Positions 35,062 to 45,974 of a stretch of DNA of 64,000 nt are shown in pieces. Position 1 is the stretch's first letter. Each line of letters begins with the position of its first letter. The DNA lies in the NCBI GenBank assembly GCA_033032175.1, contig CM065328.1, positions 7,130,690 to 7,194,689 on the forward strand, given 5' to 3'. Below the pieces are notes generated by a model that saw nothing but the letters and a program-made list of their open reading frames with translations, ran no database searches and was not told the DNA's origin. A program made the position numbers and the translations under genes. This stretch comes from Saturnia japonica (lineage: Eukaryota; Arthropoda; Insecta; Lepidoptera; Saturniidae).

Positions 35062-36364
35062 CAATGTGTCCAGAAAGGGTAACGGGTATTTGTTTTCGCG
35101 CCATATTCGAAACGGGGCGTCTAAAGGGTACGGGGAGGGGTTCGTGGCGTCCGCCATTTTGTGGAGTTTTAGTCACGATGGAACAGTACTCGGGGACGCA
35201 TCGCGCATTTTGCGTACGAGCGTATTATCGTAATGGTGATTCAATAGTGACTGCTCAACGTCTCTATCGTGCGGAATATCGTACACGCCACGCGCCAAGT
35301 GACGATAGCATTAGGAAATGGATCAGGATGTTCGAGAATACAGGTGCGACAGTTAAAATTCAAAACTCTGGTCGTCCTCGTTCAGTTCGCGATGAAGAAA
35401 CAATTGAAGAAGTTGAGGCGTCGGTTCGTCAAAATCCGTCTTTATCCATCCGAAAGCGAAGCCAAGCGTTGAACATCAAAAAATCGTCTTTACATTCGAT
35501 TTTAAAGAAAGACTTACATCTAAAAGCCTATAAAATTCAATTGGTTCAAGAATTGAAGGATACGGACTATGCTAATCGACTGAATTTTGCGAACGAAATG
35601 CTGCAGCGATTTAACAACTTTAACAACATACTGTTCAGTGACGAAGCAAATTTTCACCTGAATGGTCATGTTAATAAGCAGAATTGTCGGTACTGGGCAG
35701 TGGAGAATCCGAGACGAAAGCATGAACGACCCCTGCATAGCCCAAAGGTCGTTGTTTGGGCCGCTATGTTTGCTAAAGGCATAATTGGTCCTTATTTTCA
35801 TGAAGATCAACGAGGCCGAGCAATTAATGTGAATAGTGACCGTTATTGCGATATGTTGCGAAATTTTTTGGTCCCAGAGTTGCAGGAGTTTGCAGGTTTC
35901 AACTCAAGAACGTGGTTCCAGCAAGATGGGGCCACTTGCCATACCTCAAATTACTCAATGGAAGTTGTTAACGAATTATTCCCTAATAAAGTAATTTCGC
36001 GAAGGGGTAACGTCAACTGGCCTCCCAGAAGCCCCGACCTTAGCCCGCTTGACTATTTTGCATGGGGATACCTTAAAAGTAAGGTTTATCAAAATAATCC
36101 GACGAATCTAACCCAGTTAAAGCAAAACATCAGGTCCGAAATGGCAGCAATATCGATAGCTATGTGTCAACGTGTTATCGCCAATCTTCGTTTCCGTTTA
36201 GAAGAGTGCCAGCAACGTAACGGTCATCATTTGGATAACATCATCTTTTCCAAATAATTCTCCAATTCATATGCTAATAATAAACAATAAACTTTTTTAT
36301 TGCATACAAATAATTTTTGTTTCATTGAACTTACAAATACCCGATACCCTTTATGGACACCTTG
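35062..36364 (+). mobile_element. Complete mariner-type transposon (DD41D)
   Basis: 1,303 bp flanked by TA on both sides (35060-35061, 36365-36366). The left end CAATGTGTCCAGAAAGGGTA and the complement of the right end CAAGGTGTCCATAAAGGGTA are inverted repeats of about 31 bp with three mismatches, running on to CGGGTATTTG. One intact transposase ORF fills the interior, with AATAAA-type sequence after its stop. TA target and CAxxGTGTCC ends fit the IS630-Tc1-mariner superfamily. An intact ORF plus matching ends suggest a young, possibly competent copy. Confidence 0.95.
35178..36257 (+). CDS. Mariner-type transposase, 359 aa
   Basis: Cut-and-paste transposase. Residues 1-60 form a helix-turn-helix of the DUF4817 type (FCVRAYYRNGDSIVTAQRLY, DSIRKWIRMFENTG). 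A GRPR linker (65-68) and a second helix-turn-helix (about 90-125) follow. The catalytic DDE/D fold has D155 in ILFSDEANFHLNG, D250 in WFQQDGATCHT and D292 in SPDLSPLDYFAWGYLKS. The 41 residues between the second and third D give a DD41D signature if D292 is the third residue; D287 would give 36. I chose the ATG at 35178 because it precedes the conserved N-terminus. An upstream in-frame ATG at 35064 lies inside the inverted repeat and would add 38 residues. No stops or frameshifts. Confidence 0.93.
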   Translation: MEQYSGTHRAFCVRAYYRNGDSIVTAQRLYRAEYRTRHAPSDDSIRKWIRMFENTGATVKIQNSGRPRSVRDEETIEEVEASVRQNPSLSIRKRSQALNIKKSSLHSILKKDLHLKAYKIQLVQELKDTDYANRLNFANEMLQRFNNFNNILFSDEANFHLNGHVNKQNCRYWAVENPRRKHERPLHSPKVVVWAAMFAKGIIGPYFHEDQRGRAINVNSDRYCDMLRNFLVPELQEFAGFNSRTWFQQDGATCHTSNYSMEVVNELFPNKVISRRGNVNWPPRSPDLSPLDYFAWGYLKSKVYQNNPTNLTQLKQNIRSEMAAISIAMCQRVIANLRFRLEECQQRNGHHLDNIIFSK

Positions 36365-36593
36365 TATATCATGAAATAAATAAGTATGTAACTTATATGA
36401 AAGCTATGTCATAAGTAAGTATCAAAATCTATGAACTGTTTTATACAATGTACCGCTATAATGGCGATATCAATTAAACACGGGTTGGGCTAGTGGTCAA
36501 TAATAGTAAAAATAAAAAGTAGGTACGTAACGTGAATAAATATAATATTCTAACAAATTCAATAATTAATAAATAAAACTAAGGCTCTGCTGT
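36365..36593. other. Spacer, nothing recognised
   Basis: AT-rich sequence between two mobile elements. Confidence 0.5.
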
Positions 36594-37000
36594 TTCACGA
36601 GCCTCAGTGCGAACCGCCTTATAGGGCCAGCATAATTGCTGAGGGCTATGCGGTCCGAGTTGGGACCCAGATGAAGTATCTGGGCCTAATCCTGGACGGG
36701 CGTTGGCGGTTCGAGTCCCACTTCGACGACGGGTCGGGGTGCCAGTCTTCCCATTGCATAGGTTCGGTGGACGGAGGAGACAGTTAGGGTTGTACCAAAC
36801 TGTTTCCTTTAGGCCGGGGCCCAGTATTGTCGGGCCGGCTGCCGGAGTGACGCGGTAGAATGCTACCGGCGGCCCAGCGTCGCCCCATCAAGGCATCTGA
36901 TGATACACCGTGGAGTTTTGATGAGTAGGAGTGTCACATAACCACTCGTCCCTCCGGGTGAGTGTGTACCCATTACGGGTTTCTCCACGTTAAAAAAAAG
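36594..37000 (+). pseudogene. R1-clade LINE remnant (RT thumb plus 3' UTR)
   Basis: 36599-36730 encodes YAVRVGTQMKYLGLILDGRW followed by FESHF, the conserved block after the RT catalytic domain in R1-clade LINEs. The sequence then jumps into GC-rich 3' UTR-like DNA (GTGGAGTTTTGATGAGTAGG, CCCATTACGGGTTTCTCCACGTT) ending in an A-run at 36991-36998, a tail I recognise from lepidopteran R1-type LINEs. Everything between RT and the 3' UTR has been deleted, as has all 5' sequence. Its GC content contrasts sharply with the flanks. Confidence 0.75.
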
Positions 37001-37029
37001 GAGAGGGAGGACGTGTCGGGTGTACGGAA

Positions 37030-37145
37030 GCAGAGTTAACCACCGGTCCCAAATCATTGTTCTCACTTCTCGTACTTGCCTACAGCTTGCCATATTGGTT
37101 CACATTCACGATTACTGCTTCTTAGAGTCCTAGCATGAAGGTATA
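37030..37145 (+). repeat. Dispersed repeat family C
   Basis: Shares an ordered set of phrases with 49640-49765: CATTGTTcTCACTTCtcgTACTTGCCT, CAGCTTGC, ATTACTGCT and TATAGCC(T/C)ATAA. Non-coding; diverged. Family unknown. Confidence 0.55.
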
Positions 37146-37469
37146 TAGCCTATAAGCGTTCTCAAAAAATTGTTACATGATAAAATACAAAAATAATTTT
37201 GAAAATTTCACTGGTACTTCTAGAAATTAGCGCAAAAAAAACTCTTGAATTTAACCAAATTGGGAACAATTTTTAAAGCGCACAATAGAAAAAAATAATA
37301 TTATAAAACACATAGCATGTTTTCAATGCATTACGTTTTTTGTCTTCAAAAATAAGTCGAATTGGTGTCAATAGTATTTGATTGTCGGCGACCGTTCCAT
37401 GTTCCGAATTCCGTTTCTTTTTTTCTCAAATCAGTGCTTTTTTTAGAAATATATTTTTATTTATAATTT

Positions 37470-37735
37470 TTAGGATGATTGATTGGAGTAGGTCGACGTG
37501 AGTTCAAAACCCTACAATGAGCCTAGGCTTTCGTTGAATGAAAACATCGTGATGAAACCATAGCATTATGGTAGGGTATTTCCTAATGCCCAGTTGGCTA
37601 GCTACCACCCTGAAGTTGATAATCTGAGGGTAAACAGAGCCAGTTTCTCCACTAGGTTTAACGTCACGTTCCTGGGCACCAACCTCATTTAACATCAGTA
37701 GAGTTTGGGGCCAGAACGCTAAATTATTAACGATA
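37470..37735 (+). mobile_element. tRNA-derived SINE, copy 1
   Basis: A box-B-like GTGAGTTCAAAACC (37498-37511) is followed by a body with GAAAACATCGTGATGAAACC, TAATGCCCAGTTGGCTAGCT and ACCACCCT. The same body occurs at 55040-55125. Pol III promoter remains plus a shared body indicate a SINE family. Box A is poorly preserved here. Confidence 0.65.
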
Positions 37736-40680
37736 AAAACCTATAATAAAGTTACTATTTTTGTTAACCTTTATAAAGTAAAGCGTGAATATCTCAGCGT
37801 ATATCTTTAACTAAAAGCAAACTTATTCGTTATTCAAAGCTTTACAAATTATCGCCTCGACTCTGTTTACTTCGTTCAGTGTTGTCACCTGACAAATGAG
37901 GACTGTAGATCATTTCAGTGATTTTCGTCGGGAAAACACCAAATTCTCCCGCGTCCTAGATATTTGTAGTTCGCGGAGTGGTTATACGATGTTGGAACAG
38001 TATGACAACTTTGAGAAATGAGACAAATTTCAGAGTTGTACGACAGAGGAAAGTTAAAAGTTCAAATATTTCACTTGTAATATGTGATAGCGTAGTTCAA
38101 ATTAACATCAACTATGTCAAATTATGCAATGTATGGCTTGAAATTTGGCTCTATTGTTGGCGAAAAAATTTAATTGTAGTTTAAGTACTTTGACTCACTA
38201 TAGGCCAGCTAGCGGGTGACTCCTATCATATCAGAAAGAGGCTGGAGTTTTACTCAATAAAGGTCTGTAATAAGGTTCACTCGAGTCTTTTATTATTATC
38301 GCCACAAATCACACACTTCACCCTCAAGTACGGCCGGGTGCGTGATGTAGTATGCAACGCGTTAACAAACGTTAAGTGTGGCCGGGGAAATACGAACGAC
38401 TGCCAGTCCACGGTGGCTAAACTGCCAGATTGCATTTTGCATACGTGTTTTTGTATGCACCCCTACCGTAGTTTTTAGCTTGAGTGAATTGTTTACTATC
38501 AGCATATACAAAAAAGTGCGTAAAATATTAATTGTGGGGATACAATTTCACACAAGACCACGTAATTTCAACTTTTTATTATGATAACTAAACAGACAAT
38601 TATGCTCAAAAGTCAGTCATGTATAAGGATCAAACCCGCGACCTCTCGAATCAACAGTAGTTTTTCTAGTATTTAATCCTTTGATAGAATCCCGGTAACT
38701 TTGTAAATTATGAAAAAAAAAAAACATTTTTTTTGTTGTTGTTTTACGAATAATAAAGTAACTAACCATGACGACTTTATATTTGAATCTACAAGTGTTA
38801 TTATAAATAATTGGAAAACAAATAATGAATGATGTATGTTTTTTTGATCATCATCTATACAGCCTTTATCAGTCTATTGCTGAATGGCCTCACCAAAGTA
38901 CACCCTCGAATCCGAACTTCGGCTTCTCCTATTGATCCGCCTTTGATGGCTGCGTAGGTAATTTCAATATAATAAATGATATAGGAAAAAATTTAAGAAA
39001 GAATGAACCCTCGTATTGTTGAAACTAATCAGTGTCATTCCGGATTACATATAGTCCAGTCAAAATAAATTGTACTTTTCTTAGATTGAATTTTATTAAA
39101 AAATCGATAGATATTTGTTGATCGAAAATAGAGTTCGATCGACGGATATAAAAAGTGGCAAAATCATTCTTCTTGAGAAAGCTAATATTTTTCAAATTGT
39201 TAATAATAGTACTCAAATTCTTTACATTGTGTACGACTGGTAAGGTAAAGGACGGTGCCTATTTGTTATTTGAGTCACGATAAAAACGTAGGTACTTTTC
39301 TAGAGCCGGCTAATGTAGGCAGAAAGATTTAGCGTTGATTTGCTTTATAGTGTTTATTATTATCTGTTATTTTTGTCGTGGATTTAAATATCTGTACATT
39401 TGTTGAAATTATAGAAATACAATTAGAAATAATACAGGACTTTAAAAATCCTATACCATCTCAATCTTAGTGATGTTTGTATGAATGGTTGAAGGTTATA
39501 TGGTTGCGAATCTCTAAAGAATTTTCTCTGTGCCCTAACTCTTTTTAACACTCAGCAAGGCTCTTGGTAATGTATATCGTCTGATTCCAAACTACAACGA
39601 ACCAATAGACAACCACAGAGACGAGTTTATTACCGTGCGCATGGTGGTCATTACCAATTATATCTTATAGAATATTGTATACACAAAAATATAATATTAA
39701 TTATAAATTAAATAATATTGTCTAAGCTTGAAAAACTTAGGAATATGGATAAACACTTTCTATATAAAAAAGTCCTCAAAGGAGCTTAAAATAAAGTAGA
39801 AAATTAAACTGGGTTTTATAAGATCGTCTCAATTTTCCACGCAAATTAATTTTATTTTTATCCGTGGATTGCGGAGTGGCCGTTGCACCAGCTGCGCGAG
39901 TGTCACCGACAAATTCCAAAGGGTGAAGGCGAGATAGTACTTAGTGATTGTTACATACTGCTCGTCCGAATGACGAGCATGTTTGAAACACACATAATTC
40001 ATATTTCAAAAGTTATTAAAACAGATTTTTAAAGAATAAAAATACTAAATTTATTTCTAATATTGACTCATTGATAGCGATTTCAAACGCTGCTTAAATT
40101 GGAACAAACATGAGCTTTTTGTAAAGGTATTATTATTATTATGAAAACATGTAACAAAATATATTACTTTATTTTTAGGGTTTCTTACTTAAAATGGAAT
40201 AATGGAAACCCAATATATAATCGATTTTTTCTTAGTCTGCTTGTCTGTCTATCCCTATTAGTAAAACGCGGCTTAAATTATTAAGTTGAAGGTTTATTAC
40301 TAATACTGCAAAAAAATCAAGTTTCGAGGTTAACGAAAAAAAAAAAACAATCTTCATACTAAATGTCCGGGGCCAATAAGCTCGATTATCAAGAGGAACT
40401 CGAGGACTCCGGGAGATTTTATCATAACTTAAGTAATAAATTCGAAAATAACATATTTACAAAATTCCATCAAGAATTATTATACTAAAAAGTTATATTT
40501 GCTGTTTATTACATACAGTGTATTATGCGAGCGGTCGCAAAATAAAAGTTTGTTACTTAAAAAATCGCTGCCACTCGTAATGTACACTATTATACCACAA
40601 TATTTATATAAAATGTGTCATTGTAATATGTAGTACGAAAGCCTCAGGATGCGATATAAACTATTAAGTGTATTAAATTA
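37736..40680. other. Intergenic DNA, no supported gene
   Basis: Includes a possible reverse SINE head near 38628-38638 (GGATCAAACCC, complement of a box B) and a T/A-rich 38715-38745. Small open frames show no domains. Confidence 0.45.
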
Positions 40681-40689
40681 GTTTATTTA

Positions 40690-41050
40690 GTATTTGGTCC
40701 TTGTTGGGTACGCGTCACTTCCCCTCTGCGTGAGGGAGGGGGGGGGGGGGGGTGTGACGTTTCCCCGGTTTGGACGGGCGTTTTGTTGCGCCGGATGCCC
40801 GTCTCGTAGATACCGTACGGATGCCAGTGGGCGGCGTGATGTTAGTGGTGAGGGGGTCCGGGGGGTGCAACAATGCACGACCGCTTGAGGTGCCGGGTCT
40901 TCAATGAAAGTCGATATCTTGTTGATTGTTCGCAGGACGACCAAAGCTTTCTTCTTGTAGTTACTCGTTGCTTGTACTTGTAGACTCGTTGAATTGCACC
41001 GTGCCCAATACGGGCCTTCTTCGAGCTTAAGTGGTTCGAGCAATGACCGT
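40690..41050 (-). other. GC-rich segment, possible LINE fragment
   Basis: GC-rich island in AT-rich surroundings with a G-run at about 40737-40753. On the minus strand, a 118-codon frame (40687-41043) begins LEPLKLEEGPYWARCNSTSL and is proline- and serine-rich toward its end. I do not recognise it firmly. Base composition and abrupt edges suggest an inserted element fragment rather than a host exon. Confidence 0.35.
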
Positions 41051-41635
41051 AAAGAGAGCCCCGTTTTATTCCGTGTTTATTTCGTGTTTTAACTTTACTT
41101 TTCGCTTTGGTTGCCCTGTTAAACTCTTTATATTTCTCTCATTATATATCTTATGTACACATGTCATATATCAAAATGTTCCTCTTTGAATTACCTATCC
41201 ATTACATATTCACTTATAATATACATTATGTATACATTCCGTACATAAGCCAAAAACAATGTAATTTACGGGCGACATCACTATTTTCCGCTCGTAAAAT
41301 CTCTATAACATTTGATATACTTACTCTATTGGCTTACTCTATATGTTAATCTATTCTATGTTAGTTATATTTTTACATATGTAACACACAATACATAATC
41401 GTTTATATACATCTTAACATACAACATGCAACTTGTAATGTAGCGTATTCGCTTACATTTTTCTATAATATTGTCAGTATTAACCTATTTTATTGTAACT
41501 CATAGTATGTAACACGTAAATATAATAATAACACATAATACCCTAACCTAAGACACGAAAAACAACTGTTCTGTCGCCAACAGTCCTAATAAATATGTCA
41601 ATAATCATTTGTGAGTTTAGTCCAGGCATAATGTT

Positions 41636-41691
41636 TTTAACCGACTTCAAAAAAGGAGGTTATCAAGTTGACACGTATGTATGTACATAAC
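41636..41691 (-). repeat. Family A terminal fragment, reverse orientation
   Basis: AACCGACTTCAAAAAAGGAG is the complement of the right end of family A (compare 13255-13285). It breaks off where the Mag-like LTR sequence begins. Confidence 0.6.
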
Positions 41692-41747
41692 AAGACGTAA
41701 CACCCCTCTGGTCGGAGGATCCTCCCTTTACCATAGTTCTTCTACAC

Positions 41748-41759
41748 TGGTGACCCCGA
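41748..41759 (+). promoter_or_regulatory. tRNA primer-binding site
   Basis: TGGTGACCCCGA, one base after the LTR terminus TACA. It starts with TGG, complementary to a tRNA CCA end. Confidence 0.75.
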
Positions 41760-42058
41760 ACATGAACGTCAGCGCAACTTTCTTCGCAAAAAGCTACGTC
41801 ATCATCAGTTCCTCAAGCTTTCGAGCAGCGAGTCATACAGCCAGCCAGAATCTACGGCTACTTCGGGTATCCTGACCACCAGCATGCAGCGGACACGCAT
41901 TCCTGGTCATCACCCACTGCCTTCTCAGCCACCTTGGCACAGCACACTGCACTTCGGCCGGTCAGCAAGCAGAGACGCACTTCTCTCCTGGTCGACGCAG
42001 CAGCCAGTCACTACGCAGCACTGCAACACTCCGACTCACTGGAGCGCATTCTTGCAGC

Positions 42059-42143
42059 ATCACCCCGACTCACTGGGGCATCACCCCGACTCACTGGGGG
42101 CATCACCCCGACTTACTGGGGGCATCACCCCGACTCACTGGGG
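42059..42143 (+). repeat. 21-22 bp minisatellite inside the LTR element
   Basis: Four successive copies of CATCACCCCGACTCACTGGG(G), one with a C-to-T change (GACTTACTGG). Related partial units occur just before and after. Confidence 0.92.
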
Positions 42144-42283
42144 CATCATCACAGACAGTGCCGATTCACCGTGAACTATGCGGCATCTGGTTCCGACTCA
42201 CTGGAACATTCCACTGGCCCGGCAAGCATCACAAGATGTATGGACGACTCAACCTGCTATCGACCTCCGGTCTCGGAGGGGAG

Positions 42284-42488
42284 TGATGTGGCGACATCTA
42301 CATAGCGACACATAGCGACATTTATTGAGCCACATAAGACGCATCCTACTATCCTACATTGCGCTATAGAAATTAACTCAATCGTTGAGTATATATACAA
42401 GAACCCGACTACAACCGTTGGGCAGCTGCCCGCCAGACATAACACCCGTCTGGTCGAAGGATCCTCCCTTTGCAATAGTTCTTCTACA
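42284..42488 (+). repeat. Right LTR (205 bp)
   Basis: Starts TGATGTGGCGACATC after the purine tract and ends TTCTTCTACA. It contains a TATA-like GAGTATATATACAAG at about 42386 and a hairpin-capable CCAGACATAACACCCGTCTG block. Its last 55 bases match the truncated left LTR. Confidence 0.85.
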
Positions 42489-43250
42489 TATTGATACGTG
42501 AAGCAAAAGCTTTGTACCCCTTTTTAAGCGTATTGCGTGCACGGAAGACTGTGAGATTTGGCATGGTTAAAGTTTATATGGAGGAGTAGTGCAGAATGCT
42601 AAAATTAATACTGTGAATCCTAACTCGACCTGTGCCATTGAACTTAGATCCCCCAAAATATTGACATAGTCACTCAACGAAAAGTGACAGCAAGTGATTT
42701 AGATAATACTCAATGTTTATGTTCATGGATACTGCAAATGTTAAACAGAAAATAGTCTATGATCAAAAAGTCGCTGGTAGAATTTCGACCTTAGAGCGAT
42801 CGTTAGTATTATTGAAACTACATTATATTCACATAATTATGATAATCTATTAGAGCTTCCAATGAAATATATAAAAGTTTATACGTGTATGTATGTATTT
42901 ATGTACGTTTATCCACGCATTTCTCCGAAACTATTAAACGGTATTTGACTATTTTTTTATTAGCTTACATTTACTTTAACTTAGAGAACAGTGTAACTTT
43001 CATCAGAACCGGTTCACTACCTAGTTTTAAATATATGGACTAATATGTGTAACGACCTAGCTTATTGATGCCAGCTATAGGTATTGTGTCAAAGTAAAAA
43101 CATCTCAAAATCTTGGTCAAATTCTAGTTGGAACGAAGTTCCTTATCGCGCGTTTTGAAAGGGGGCTAGACGGAAAAAATTCTCACGAAAAGTTGTAACG
43201 ACACTTTTTGCTATAGTAAGCTATTGTAAGCTGTGCGGCGTGCGCATTTT
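42489..43250. other. Intergenic DNA
   Basis: No gene is supported. AGTTGGAACGAAGTTCCTTAT (42-bp palindromic neighbourhood, around 43128-43148) resembles GGAACTTCGTTCC at 44336 and 46831 in the opposite orientation, a shared repeat phrase. Confidence 0.45.
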
Positions 43251-43277
43251 TCTCTGTCTGTCTCTCTCTCTCTCTCT

Positions 43278-43464
43278 TATAAAAAGCAAACCAGATATTT
43301 TTCATTTCTATTTCGCATTGAACAGTGTGGTGTCGCGATGATTATTTTTGTAGAGTGTGTACAGGTTTTTTGTACATAATAAATAATAAAAAAAAAATTA
43401 TAATAGTGAGTCCTGACAGTGTTTCTGCACGAGTTCCGGATATTGCTGATGGAGTTAGGTAAGT
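43278..43464 (+). promoter_or_regulatory. Possible core promoter followed by a splice donor
   Basis: After a TC microsatellite (43256-43276) comes TATAAAAA (43278-43285). About 26 bp later is TCATTTC, a weak initiator. A leader follows, and then GTTAG|GTAAGT at 43459-43464, a strong splice donor consensus. No downstream exon or ORF could be identified before the microsatellites at 43722. It may belong to a mobile element. Confidence 0.3.
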
Positions 43465-43721
43465 AGAGATTTTATACAGACAATAATAAATGCTTTTGTA
43501 TTTTTAGCAAGTACGCATTATAACCTCTCTTTATTATTGTGCTAACTAAGTCATACGCATTATAATCTCTCCATTATTGTATGTTTAGCAAGTGTACGCG
43601 TCATAATTTTAATAAATTCAAAAGCAAATTATATTTTAATATTACAATATCAGAACGTATGTATTTAGCAAGCCGTGCGTGTTCTAACCTATACACTGTT
43701 GTGTTTACGAAGTCGAGAGAG

Positions 43722-43840
43722 TATATATATATATATATATTTATATATATACACACTCTGTTATGTTTACAAAGTCCCGCGCATCTATGACGTGTATGAA
43801 AGAATAGACAGACAGAGTACATATATATATATATATATAT
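43722..43840. repeat. Two AT microsatellites
   Basis: Alternating A/T at 43722-43752 and 43821-43840, separated by a short unique stretch. Confidence 0.9.
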
Positions 43841-44150
43841 AGTCAAAATCTGTTATAACGACATCGAAGGGACTGCTCATATTCGGTCGTAAAAACCGAT
43901 AGTCGTAACAACCGGTGATGTTTAATTTGTATCGTGCAAGTACAAACAAATCGATAGGGAATTATTGGAAAAATATATTTATTCAACTATGTACATTTTG
44001 TTTATTACATATAAGTATAATGCATATTCCTCCCGAACAATTCTCTCCTTTGAACTTTAAGGTCTTGTCTGGTTTCATATTGTAAAAAAGTCCAGTTTCG
44101 TCTGCGTTAAAAATTTCATCTGGTCCGTAGCCTTCGAATAATGTTTCAAG
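43841..44150 (-). pseudogene. pogo/Tigger transposase fragment with element terminus
   Basis: 44022-44150, read on the minus strand, encodes 43 codons with IFNADETGLFYNMKPDKTL and KFKGENCSGG. This is the block around the first catalytic aspartate (the D of NADETGLFY) in Tigger/pogo-type DDE transposases. 43841-43920 (AGTCAAAATCTGTTATAACG, GGTCGTAAAAACCGATAGTC) resembles a Tigger terminal region. The rest of the transposase (helix-turn-helix, later acidic residues) is missing, so this is a decayed, internally deleted remnant. Confidence 0.78.
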
Positions 44151-44264
44151 ACATTTAAATAAAATAGAATCCCAAATATATGTTTCCTACTTCAGTTACC
44201 ACAAGCCAATTATTACTAAAATTGAGCCTACTGATTAAGTTTATATTATATTATATTTGTTAAT
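44151..44264. other. AT-rich spacer
   Basis: No feature recognised. Confidence 0.4.
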
Positions 44265-44699
44265 AATAAAAAAAATATTATTATAACTTAAAAAAAAAAA
44301 AATTATTACAATTCCTTCACTAATTAATCGAAAGGAACTTCGTTCCATCCGGGTGTCCCTTGACAACTCTCAACTTTTTTATTATAAACAAATATATCAG
44401 TTTTTATATAACTTAAAAAAAGGTAAAATCAAAATTAAGAATCATTAGAAATCAAATCTAATATATATTTAAAAAATCGGCACCGATCTCAAAAAATTAT
44501 AGGGCCCTAATTTATTTCGTACCTACTTTTCATTTCGTTTTATTGGTTAATTACGTGTAATTATAAAAATATTAAACATAATTTTGAGTTAACTTTTTTG
44601 AAGTCGATTTAGTTTGCTTTTATGTATATAAAAATAAGCCGGGAAATAAGCGTTATGAACCCGCCTTAAGGGATTGGGTTAAGGTATTATAGACGGTTA

Positions 44700-44870
44700 T
44701 AGCATCAGATACCAGCACATTTTCCCAAGGAGTTCTGGAAATCCTATTCGCCGCAGTAGTACCACAAAAATAATATTCTTCTGTAGGGTGGAGGTATTTC
44801 ACCAGTCAGGCTATCCAAAGTCGAGAGAAATATCCAAAGAGATTTATTTGTGCCGTATCTCTCTTTATAT
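44700..44870 (+). repeat. Dispersed repeat family D
   Basis: Shares the sequence order CCAAGGAGTTCTGGAAATCC, CGCCGCAGTAGTACCACA, GTAGGGTGGAGGTATTTCAC, CAGTC(A/G)..CT..CC and AGAGAAATATCCAAAGAGAT with 54390-54545 and 59490-59650. A short non-coding repeat common in moth genomes as I remember it. It is present again at 47196-47366 through the duplication. Confidence 0.7.
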
Positions 44871-45974
44871 GTACTTGTATAATTAGCTTTCATAGCCTGC
44901 GAAGGTTATAGATATGAAAAGAAGGCGTATTTCAAATACAACATAAAAAGTAAGAGATAAAAGAAAAAAAATGAAATGTTTTAAACCTAAATTGACATCT
45001 CGAAATTACTGCATATATTTTTAATAAACTCGTATTATTTTATTTGTGTATGAAGAAAATTTATTGAAACTTGTTTTGCATCTCAACGACTTATGTTTTA
45101 TAAGGTTGTTATTATTTATTATATAAGATTTAATTTTATGCAGTGTAATTTTACAGGGGTGTTTATATAATAAATATAAGTTTTTAAGTTCGTTATTTGT
45201 AAGCGGTAGATATAGATTGTATGGTGTAAAAATATATGCTCTAATGTCATTATCCTGGGTTAAAACCAAAGTATATTTATAAAATAAGGCTGCCTATTAA
45301 ATGAAGCGTGAATTTCAACCAATAGAACTGAATCACTAGACCTTTATGCAATTCTATTATTCGAAATTTGCACAGTTCCGCATCATTAGATAGGCAGCTA
45401 AAGCCCCACATTTCCTCTTAGTAAAATGATAATAAACAACATAGAATGTCAAGATTTGTCACTGGTACTAAAATAAAAATTGTTACATAGAGAGTGTAAC
45501 CGTGTGTCTCCTTTTCAGGGATCTCTCGAAGGATATCCAGTATTACCACTCGACAGCGAGCACGCAAATAGTTTTCACTTATTCCCACAAGGCGCTTCAA
45601 GTTAGAGGTATTCATTATTATAACTAACATGTATATTATAAAATAATTGTAATTTCTAATGTTGTTCCAGTCATTTCTCAATATGACAAATTAATACTAG
45701 CGTTTGATTACCTACATTTAGTGTTAGATGTTCATACAGCTGAATAGGTTGGGCTTGGAAACTGATTTAAAGTACATCTATCAGAGCACACGCACAGATT
45801 GGCGTCATATTTTCAATGTACCAATAACTACCACATTTTTATAGCGTATCAGTAGATAATGTCTAAGCTATGTTTTTTATTATGGTATTTTGCTTCATTC
45901 AAAGATCAAATTCAATCTATCTATCTATCTATGTACATGTTTTTATATTATCCTTTCCCTATTTTTATATAAGG

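Larger units (their letters stand above)
41692..42488 (+). mobile_element. Small Mag-like Ty3/gypsy derivative without coding capacity
   Basis: A truncated left LTR (41692-41746, ending TTCTTCTACA) is followed at 41748 by TGGTGACCCCGA, a primer-binding site of the type used by Mag-lineage elements (tRNA-Ser-like, from memory). About 540 bp of internal sequence ends in a polypurine tract GGAGGGGAG, then a full right LTR runs 42284-42488. Internal frames are short, overlapping and driven by a 22-bp minisatellite; no protease, RT or integrase motif is present. This makes it a TRIM-like or internally deleted copy dependent on other elements. The left LTR is cut where a family A fragment abuts. 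Confidence 0.82.

Noticed and set aside
35064..35177. Upstream ATG at 35064 as the transposase start
   Set aside because: It lies inside the terminal inverted repeat, and the extra residues are not transposase-like. The ATG at 35178 gives the expected N-terminus.
40687..41043. 118-codon minus-strand frame as a host exon
   Set aside because: A poly-G run, abrupt GC edges and low-complexity proline/serine content make an element fragment more likely. No domain is recognised.
41884..42305. Two overlapping plus-strand ORFs (96 and 123 codons) as genes
   Set aside because: They arise from the 22-bp minisatellite and GC-rich interior of the small LTR element. No family motif is present.
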